Positions 57,645 to 64,000 of a DNA stretch of 64,000 nucleotides are shown here, in pieces (positions within the stretch are counted from its first letter, which is position 1; every line of letters starts with the position of its first letter). The position numbers and the translations under genes are program-made. The DNA lies in assembly GCF_024398015.1 (NCBI RefSeq), contig NZ_CP073747.1:1994501-2058500 (forward strand), read 5' to 3'. The DNA is from Kordiimonas sp. SCSIO 12610 (GTDB lineage: Bacteria; Pseudomonadota; Alphaproteobacteria; Sphingomonadales; Kordiimonadaceae). Under the pieces are notes generated by a model, which ran no database searches, was not told the DNA's origin, and saw only the letters and a program-made list of their open reading frames with translations.

Positions 57645-59744
57645 TTAGTGTCCGGCAACTTGCGTTCCACCCTGCGACATAAACCATGTCACAGCGATCG
57701 CAAGTCCGATAATCATTGCAAATGCATAATGGTAAACATAACCCGATTGGAGCTTCCGGGCGCGCGCTGCAATACCCGCAACAAGCGCTGAAAGTCCGTC
57801 CGGTCCGAAGCCATCAATGGTTTTCTCATCGCCGCGTTTCCAGAAGAAACCGCCGAGCCACAATGATGGCTTAATGATTGCAAAGTTATAAAGTTCGTCG
57901 AAATACCATTTATTAAGAAGGAATGCGTATAGGCCATCCCACATTTCAGCAGTTTTTTGCGGAAGGTTACTTGCAACACGGCCAAACACATTAAGTGTTC
58001 CATAAAGCGAAACAGCAAACAGGATACCTGAATAATAGCTTACATATTTATTCGGGAAGAAAATCCAGCTCGCAAGTGTAACAGCGGTTAATCCCAACAG
58101 AACAGGTTTCGGTAGATTCAGGTTTGGTCTATAGTAGCAAAGTGCGATAAACAGGCCGAGCATCATGGCAATAAACGGTGCTTTCACAACAGCCTTTGGA
58201 ACCACCTGAGCCGCATCCATAATATCATTTGCAGCAACAACCAAAGCGCCGTCCCAGAATATTACCTTCTCGGCACCGATAAAATACTTCTGAAAAACCG
58301 CACCGGCAAACAATGCACCAATTGCCAAGACAATCAGCGGTATACGCATAACCCAAGGCCCTTCATGGGCATGGTCAAACGTATGTGCGTCCGCACGTGT
58401 TTCCCCGAAGAACGTCAGGAATACCAAACGCCAGCTATAGAAGCTTGTCATAAGGGCAGCCACAACAGTTAGGAAGAAAGCAAATGCTGCGCCCCCACCA
58501 TCAGAGGCATAGGCCGCCTGAATGATCAAATCTTTTGAATAGTAGCCTGAAAGAAGCGGCAGACCGATAATCGCAAACGTTCCAATCAGCATAACAGCAG
58601 CTGTTAACGGTATCTTCTTCAGAAGGCCACCCATATTGCGCATATCTTGCTCATGATGCATCGCATGGATCACTGATCCGGCGCCAAGGAACAATAGCGC
58701 CTTAAAGAACGCGTGCGTGAAAAGGTGGAAGATCGCACCGCCATAGGCACCAACGCCGAGCGCCACAAACATATACCCAAGCTGTGAACAAGTTGAATAA
58801 GCGATAACGCGCTTAATATCGTTCTGCACAAGGCCAACTGTCGCGGCAAAGAAGGCGGTTGCCGCGCCAACATACGTTACAACAGTTAATGCGTCAGGTG
58901 AGAATTCAAACACAGGGCTAAAGCGTGCCACAAGGAATACACCCGCTGTTACCATCGTTGCTGCATGAATAAGCGCAGATACGGGTGTCGGCCCCTCCAT
59001 CGCGTCGGGTAACCATGTGTGAAGGCCAAGCTGCGCAGATTTACCCATTGCACCAACAAACAAGAGCAAGCTGATCACCGTAATCGCATGATAATCGTGT
59101 CCAAGGAAACTGATTGTTGCATCCTTATAGGCTTCAACATTCGCGAATATGTCATCAAATACAACGGTACCAAACACCATGAACGCAGCGAAAATACCGA
59201 GTGAAAAGCCAAAATCACCCACACGGTTTACGACAAACGCTTTGATCGCTGCCGCGTTCGCACTTGGTTTCTTGAACCAGAACCCGATGAGGAGGTATGA
59301 AGCAAGGCCCACGCCTTCCCAACCAAAGAACATCTGAACAAGGTTGTCTGAAGTAACGAGCATCAACATCGCAAACGTAAAGAGCGACAGATAGGCAAAG
59401 AAACGCGGTTTATGCGGATCTTCACTCATATAGCCCATTGAATACCAGTGCACGAGCGCAGAAACCGAGTTCACAACCACCAGCATCACAACGGTAAGCG
59501 TGTCGATCTTAAGCGCCCAGTTGAACTCAAGCGTTCCTGACTTGACCCACTCAAGTACAGTCACCGTATTCACTGCATTGTGCGCAATCGCGACATCAAT
59601 AAAAACAATCCAGGAAAGAACAGCAGAAATGCTGACAAGTGTAGCTGTCACAAGCTGCGACAAGCGATCACCAATCTGGTTTCCACCAATCCCTGCAATT
59701 AAAAAGCCGATAAGCGGCAAGAAGACGATAGCTTTGTAGATCAT
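57645..59744 (-). CDS. nuoL: NADH-quinone oxidoreductase subunit L
   Basis: Distal antiporter-like subunit of 699 residues. About 16 membrane helices, with [56 protein letters not shown] and the long C-terminal lateral helix region before the last membrane segment. Complete. Lies between nuoK and nuoM. Confidence 0.97.
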   Translation of the reverse strand: MIYKAIVFLPLIGFLIAGIGGNQIGDRLSQLVTATLVSISAVLSWIVFIDVAIAHNAVNTVTVLEWVKSGTLEFNWALKIDTLTVVMLVVVNSVSALVHWYSMGYMSEDPHKPRFFAYLSLFTFAMLMLVTSDNLVQMFFGWEGVGLASYLLIGFWFKKPSANAAAIKAFVVNRVGDFGFSLGIFAAFMVFGTVVFDDIFANVEAYKDATISFLGHDYHAITVISLLLFVGAMGKSAQLGLHTWLPDAMEGPTPVSALIHAATMVTAGVFLVARFSPVFEFSPDALTVVTYVGAATAFFAATVGLVQNDIKRVIAYSTCSQLGYMFVALGVGAYGGAIFHLFTHAFFKALLFLGAGSVIHAMHHEQDMRNMGGLLKKIPLTAAVMLIGTFAIIGLPLLSGYYSKDLIIQAAYASDGGGAAFAFFLTVVAALMTSFYSWRLVFLTFFGETRADAHTFDHAHEGPWVMRIPLIVLAIGALFAGAVFQKYFIGAEKVIFWDGALVVAANDIMDAAQVVPKAVVKAPFIAMMLGLFIALCYYRPNLNLPKPVLLGLTAVTLASWIFFPNKYVSYYSGILFAVSLYGTLNVFGRVASNLPQKTAEMWDGLYAFLLNKWYFDELYNFAIIKPSLWLGGFFWKRGDEKTIDGFGPDGLSALVAGIAARARKLQSGYVYHYAFAMIIGLAIAVTWFMSQGGTQVAGH

Positions 59745-59755
59745 TTTTTGCGTCC

Positions 59756-60064
59756 CTAGCCTTTCATCTGGTTAATATCTTCGACCGCGATTGTTCCGCG
59801 CTTACGGAAGTAAATCACAAGGATCGCAAGGCCGATTGCCGCCTCTGCTGCCGCAACCGTCAGCACAAACATGGCAAACACCTGCCCCACAAGGTCATTC
59901 AGATGGGTCGAAAATGCGACCAGATTAATATTCACTGCAAGAAGCATAAGCTCCACAGACATCAAGATAATGATGACGTTCTTCCGGTTAAGGAAGATAC
60001 CGAAAATCCCAAAAACAAACAGGATCGCCGCAACCGTCAGATAATGCCCTAGCCCTATATCCAT
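59756..60064 (-). CDS. nuoK: NADH-quinone oxidoreductase subunit K
   Basis: Small three-helix subunit, 102 residues, with membrane Glu residues in [17 protein letters not shown] and [13 protein letters not shown]. An ATG at 60073 would add three residues, but AAGGA touches it directly and is correctly spaced for the ATG at 60064, which also yields the standard [12 protein letters not shown] start. Confidence 0.95.
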   Translation of the reverse strand: MDIGLGHYLTVAAILFVFGIFGIFLNRKNVIIILMSVELMLLAVNINLVAFSTHLNDLVGQVFAMFVLTVAAAEAAIGLAILVIYFRKRGTIAVEDINQMKG

Positions 60065-60076
60065 GGCATCCATTCC

Positions 60077-60712
60077 TTACCGTTGTTTAGAGGGGATTGA
60101 TACACCCTCACCTTTTTCAACATCTACAAGCTCAAACGCATCCTCTGGACGACGAGCAACCTGACGCGCGATATTCTGGCGTCTAACGCCTGGGCGTGTT
60201 CTAAGTGTCAGAACAATCGCACCAATCATCGCAACCAAAAGAACCATACCAGCAACCTGGAAGGCGTAGATATAATCTGTATAGATAATCGCGCCCAAGG
60301 CTTCGATATTGCTCGCACCTTCAACAGCAGTTGCTGGTGACGCTGCATTATTCGCAACCTCTGGTCCAAACTGCCAAGCTGCGCCAATGGCAACCAATTC
60401 AACCGCCAGAACCAATCCGATCAAACCACCAATAGGAAGATACTGAAGAAATCCCTGACGAAGTTCTTTGAAGTTAATGTCTAGCATCATCACGACAAAG
60501 AGGAAGAGAACAGCAACCGCACCCACGTATACGATGATCAAAAGCATCGCGAGGAACTCAGCGCCCATCAGAACGAACAAGCCAGCTGCGCTAAAGAATG
60601 CAAGAATAAGCCACAATACCGAATGAACGGGGTTGCGCGCTGATATCACCAAAAGGCCAGAAGCCACCGTGATGCTTGCAAAAAGCCAAAATGCCAAAGC
60701 AGGAAGTGTCAT
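60077..60712 (-). CDS. nuoJ: NADH-quinone oxidoreductase subunit J
   Basis: Membrane subunit of 211 residues with five segments. The conserved third helix with its pi-bulge is in VYVGAVAVLFLFVVMMLDI. The C-terminal polar tail (RRPEDAFELVDVEKGEG) is longer than in E. coli. Lies between nuoI and nuoK. Confidence 0.96.
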   Translation of the reverse strand: MTLPALAFWLFASITVASGLLVISARNPVHSVLWLILAFFSAAGLFVLMGAEFLAMLLIIVYVGAVAVLFLFVVMMLDINFKELRQGFLQYLPIGGLIGLVLAVELVAIGAAWQFGPEVANNAASPATAVEGASNIEALGAIIYTDYIYAFQVAGMVLLVAMIGAIVLTLRTRPGVRRQNIARQVARRPEDAFELVDVEKGEGVSIPSKQR

Positions 60713-60733
60713 TAGTCTTCTCTCACCCCACCC

Positions 60734-61222
60734 TTATCTATAGGGCGCGTCAAGGGCCAAGTTGGCCGCAATTTCGCGTTCCCAGCGCTCACCATTAGCG
60801 AGCAGTTTTTCTTTATTATACATCAGTTCTTCACGTGTTTCGGTAGCAAACTCAAAGTTTGGCCCTTCCACAATCGCGTCAACCGGACAGGCTTCCTGAC
60901 AAAATCCGCAATAAATACATTTTGTCATATCGATGTCGTAGCGCGTTGTGCGGCGCGAACCATCTTCCCGTGGCTCAGCTTCAATCGTGATTGCTTGCGC
61001 CGGGCAAATTGCTTCGCATAGCTTACAGGCAATACAGCGTTCTTCACCGTTTGGATACCGACGGAGCACATGCTCGCCGCGGAACCGCGGGCTTAGTGGC
61101 CCTTTTTCGTATGGATAGTTGATTGTTGCTTTTGGTCTGAAGAAATATTTGATCGACAGCCAGAATGCCGCGAAGAATTCCTTCAAAATCAGACTTTTAG
61201 CAGCTTGTGCAATAGCAGTCAT
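60734..61222 (-). CDS. nuoI: NADH-quinone oxidoreductase subunit I
   Basis: Peripheral-arm ferredoxin-like subunit, 162 residues, carrying clusters N6a and N6b. The two 4Fe-4S motifs are [12 protein letters not shown] and [12 protein letters not shown]. The N-terminal amphipathic helix contacts the membrane arm. Normal length. Confidence 0.97.
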   Translation of the reverse strand: MTAIAQAAKSLILKEFFAAFWLSIKYFFRPKATINYPYEKGPLSPRFRGEHVLRRYPNGEERCIACKLCEAICPAQAITIEAEPREDGSRRTTRYDIDMTKCIYCGFCQEACPVDAIVEGPNFEFATETREELMYNKEKLLANGERWEREIAANLALDAPYR

Positions 61223-61240
61223 AATATCACCTACCCTCTA

Positions 61241-62272
61241 TCAATTGGGTATCAAACCACCGTACACCCAAATACCGGCATACAGGATTACAAGGAACAA
61301 AGAGATCGGCAGGAACACTTTCCAGCCAAGGCGCATCAACTGATCATAGCGATAGCGCGGAACAAATGCCTTCACCATCGAAATAGTCCAGAAGAAGAAA
61401 CCTGTTTTAATGATGAGCCACAGCCAACCCGGAATGAAATCTAAGAAGCCAAACGGCGAGAGCCATCCTCCAAAGAACAGAATTGCCATCAATGCAGACA
61501 TCAGAAGAATATTCGCATATTCACCAAGGAAGAAGAGCGCGAATGCCATCGAACTATATTCGACCTGATATCCGGCCACCAGCTCTGCTTCCGCTTCCGG
61601 AAGGTCAAATGGTGGTCTGTTGGTCTCTGCGAGCGCTGAGATGTAGAAAATAATAAACAATGGGAAGAAGCGCCATACATGCCAATGCAGCACACTAGCA
61701 CTTTGTGCTTCGACGATCTCAGTCATATTTAGCGAGCCAACGTTCAATAGAACTGTCACGATCACAAAACCAATTGATACCTCATAAGATACCATCTGCG
61801 CAGCAGACCGGAGGCCACCCAGGAACGCGTATCGGCTGTTTGATGCCCAACCAGACATGATAATTCCGTATACACCCAGCGATGAAATCGCGAGGATATA
61901 GAGAATACCAACATTCAAGTCAGCAATCGCGAGGTGCGGACCAAACGGCACAACCGCCCAAGTGATAAGCGCCAGTGTGAACGTCAGCATCGGTGCGATA
62001 ATAAAGATACCCTTATTAGCGCCCGCTGGAACAATCGTTTCCTTGAGGAAAAGTTTCAGGCCATCCGCAAATGATTGCAAAAGGCCAAATGGTCCAACCA
62101 CGTTCGGGCCGCGGCGCATTTGAACCGCCGCCCAAATTTTTCGGTCGAAATAAACCGCGAATGCAACACCGATCAAAAGCGGGAGCACAATCGCAAAGAT
62201 AGAGGCAATGATAGCGAGGAAATAAAGAAATTCGCCTTCACCGCCAAATAGCGTGTAGAGAGCCTCAACCAT
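61241..62272 (-). CDS. nuoH: NADH-quinone oxidoreductase subunit H
   Basis: Membrane subunit forming the quinone entry site; 343 residues and eight membrane segments. Conserved loops: [40 protein letters not shown] and [16 protein letters not shown]. The open frame extends further upstream inside nuoG, but the ATG at 62272 gives the normal start, overlapping the nuoG stop by 8 nt. Confidence 0.96.
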   Translation of the reverse strand: MVEALYTLFGGEGEFLYFLAIIASIFAIVLPLLIGVAFAVYFDRKIWAAVQMRRGPNVVGPFGLLQSFADGLKLFLKETIVPAGANKGIFIIAPMLTFTLALITWAVVPFGPHLAIADLNVGILYILAISSLGVYGIIMSGWASNSRYAFLGGLRSAAQMVSYEVSIGFVIVTVLLNVGSLNMTEIVEAQSASVLHWHVWRFFPLFIIFYISALAETNRPPFDLPEAEAELVAGYQVEYSSMAFALFFLGEYANILLMSALMAILFFGGWLSPFGFLDFIPGWLWLIIKTGFFFWTISMVKAFVPRYRYDQLMRLGWKVFLPISLFLVILYAGIWVYGGLIPN

Positions 62273-64000
62273 TGGTTCCCGTTGCCTCCTCAAATCCTTC
62301 GCCGCTGCGGGCTTCGATGCAGTCGGCCATAATATCTGACGTTCTTGCAATCGGGTTGGTTACATAGAAGTTTGAAACAGCGTTTGTGATCTCACCGGCT
62401 TCGATATCGCCTTTGATACCGAAATCGCCCCATTCTGCATCTGGAACTTCATCAATCGCTGTGATGTGTGGTACTGCTTCAACCAGTTTCAGGCGAAGTT
62501 GACCAAGATTATCATACATAAGCGTTGAACCAAGCACATCAGATAGCGCACGGAAGATTGTCCAATCCTCGCGGGCATCGCCCGGCGCGAACACAGCCTT
62601 CGCTGTCATCTGAACGCGGCCTTCAGTATTGATATAGGTACCTGATTTTTCGGTATATGCTGCGGCAGGCAAGATAACATCAGCGTTCTTAACGCCCTCG
62701 TCACCGTGCGTACCGATATATACAGTGAACGCATCCTTGAGGCTTGATGTATCGAACTCATCAGCGCCCAGCAAGAACACAGCCTTCAAGTTACCATCCT
62801 CAGCATCGGACTTGATGGCGTCAATACCGCCATCGCTCACAAGGCCAAGATCCAAGGCCCCAACACGACTTGCTGCAGTATGCAGAACGTTAAAGCCGTT
62901 CCAGCCATCTTTGATACAGTATTTGTCAGCAATATCACGCGCCATTTTAAGGATTGCAGCGCCGTCTTTACCTTGCAGTGCGCCCTGCCCAACGAGGATC
63001 ATTGGCTTTTCAGCAGCCTTCAACGCTTTTGAAATCGCATGGCGACCACCCGTGATCTTAGAGATCAAAGCAGTATCATTGCCAAACTCTTCAACAGGAT
63101 ATGTAAGGTCCACAGCTTCACCGATATTCGCAACCTTTAAACCAAGGTGACGAACAGCCTTACGGATACGTGTATTAATGATTGGCGCCTCAGCGCGTGG
63201 GTTCGTGCCGATCATTAAAAGGTAATCAGCGTCTTCGATGCCTGCGATCGAGCTATTCATCAAATAGCCAGAACGCACGGAAGCATCGAGCTCTGCACCG
63301 TCCTGACGGCTTTCAATCCGGCTTGATCCAAGATTGGCGAGCAAATCCTTCATCGCATACATGGCTTCCATGTCGGCAAGATCACCAACAACACCAGCAA
63401 TTTGATCGCCTTTGAGGCCGCTAACACCAGTTTTAATGGCGTCAAATGCTTCACCCCAGCTTGCTTCAGTAAGCTTACCGTCTTTACGAACATACGGGCG
63501 GTCAAGGCGACGTTTTTTAAGACCGTCATAAACAAAACGGGTTTTATCGGAAATCCACTCTTCATTCACATCTTCATGCAAACGCGGTAAAATCCGCATA
63601 ACAGCCGCGCCGCGCGCATCCACACGAATGTTGGAACCAACAGCGTCCATCACATCAATCGACTCCGTGCTTTTGAGTTCCCAACTACGGGCAGTGAACG
63701 CATATGGCTTACTTGTTAACGCGCCAACCGGGCACAAATCGATAACATTACCAGACATTTCACTGTCTAACATATTACCAAGATAGGTTGTTACCTCAGT
63801 ATGCTCACCGCGCCAGAGCGAACCCATATCATCAACACCAGCAACTTCAGTTGAGAAGCGAACACAGCGCATACAGTGGATACAACGTGTCATGGTGGTT
63901 GAAATCAGCGGACCCATATATTTGTCTTCAACGGCGCGCTTGTTTTCCTCATAGCGGCTTGCACCACCACCAAACGCCATCGACTGGTCCTGCAAATCAC
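62265..64000 (-). CDS. nuoG: NADH-quinone oxidoreductase subunit G (5' end off right edge)
   Basis: Large iron-sulfur subunit of complex I; about 578 residues visible. The N-terminal 2Fe-2S part lies outside the window. Visible are the 4Fe-4S motif [11 protein letters not shown] with the later ligand in [12 protein letters not shown], then the molybdopterin-oxidoreductase-like domain (degenerate, non-catalytic), with [14 protein letters not shown] and [18 protein letters not shown]. The ATG-looking internal starts near 63995 are not the true start. Overlaps nuoH. Confidence 0.95.
   Translation of the reverse strand, partial: DLQDQSMAFGGGASRYEENKRAVEDKYMGPLISTTMTRCIHCMRCVRFSTEVAGVDDMGSLWRGEHTEVTTYLGNMLDSEMSGNVIDLCPVGALTSKPYAFTARSWELKSTESIDVMDAVGSNIRVDARGAAVMRILPRLHEDVNEEWISDKTRFVYDGLKKRRLDRPYVRKDGKLTEASWGEAFDAIKTGVSGLKGDQIAGVVGDLADMEAMYAMKDLLANLGSSRIESRQDGAELDASVRSGYLMNSSIAGIEDADYLLMIGTNPRAEAPIINTRIRKAVRHLGLKVANIGEAVDLTYPVEEFGNDTALISKITGGRHAISKALKAAEKPMILVGQGALQGKDGAAILKMARDIADKYCIKDGWNGFNVLHTAASRVGALDLGLVSDGGIDAIKSDAEDGNLKAVFLLGADEFDTSSLKDAFTVYIGTHGDEGVKNADVILPAAAYTEKSGTYINTEGRVQMTAKAVFAPGDAREDWTIFRALSDVLGSTLMYDNLGQLRLKLVEAVPHITAIDEVPDAEWGDFGIKGDIEAGEITNAVSNFYVTNPIARTSDIMADCIEARSGEGFEEATGTNG

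Overview
The window reads as one continuous stretch of an alphaproteobacterial core chromosome of moderate G+C (below half by eye). The evidence is gene order and family type: a pyruvate dehydrogenase cluster whose E1-beta carries its own lipoyl domain, trpGDC-moaC-moeA-lexA, rpsB-tsf-pyrH-frr-uppS-cdsA-dxr-rseP-bamA, a short-type prolyl-tRNA synthetase, nuoG-N followed by birA-coaX-rnj-mce, and a LexA operator of the alphaproteobacterial GAAC-N7-GAAC type. The exact order cannot be fixed from the sequence alone. A marine lineage near Kordiimonadales or Sphingomonadales is my best guess, held weakly.

Layout. 1-257: 5' end of lipA (minus strand). 362-1489: an AT-rich exported TPR/TonB_C protein. 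1567-7178: pyruvate dehydrogenase genes lpdA, a small cupin, pdhC, pdhB, pdhA. 7344-9054: ftsB and eno. 9278-11754: two plus-strand exported proteins, an M20 metallopeptidase and a divergent SUMF1-fold protein. 11809-14899: pyrG, secG, tpiA (minus). 15153-18660: ppiD-like foldase and trpE (plus). 18691-20877: a short-chain dehydrogenase and a YibQ-type divergent polysaccharide deacetylase (minus). 21044-25930: trpG, trpD, trpC, moaC, moeA, lexA (plus). 25976-28072: comEC (minus). 28278-31042: gltX and gltA (plus), closed by a 19-bp bidirectional terminator. 31129-42288: envelope and translation genes on the minus strand (rpsB, tsf, terminator, pyrH, frr, uppS, cdsA, dxr, rseP, bamA, skp, terminator, fabZ). 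42457-50261: NUDIX hydrolase, dnaE, lolD, lolC/E, proS. 50642-64000: respiratory complex I genes nuoG (partial) through nuoN, then birA, coaX, rnj, mce and a DUF1467 gene, ending at a strong terminator.

How the genes fit together. Glycolysis (tpiA, eno), pyruvate dehydrogenase with lipoate synthesis (lipA), citrate synthase and complex I form a continuous route from triose phosphate to NADH oxidation. The 31-42 kb block joins translation factors to outer-membrane construction: isoprenoid and undecaprenyl phosphate supply, phospholipid precursor, site-2 protease, Bam assembly and a periplasmic chaperone.

The most notable observations are these. (1) The places where many alphaproteobacteria carry lpxD, lpxA/lpxI/lpxB and kdsA hold none of them, so lipid A and Kdo genes appear to be missing from two separate conserved loci. 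(2) BamA has a pair of EF-hand-like calcium-binding loops inside a probable extracellular barrel loop. (3) The rpsB leader can form a candidate pseudoknot reaching the ribosome binding site. (4) A degenerate 11-bp tandem array abuts the tpiA stop codon. No CRISPR array, insertion sequence, rRNA or tRNA was recognised.
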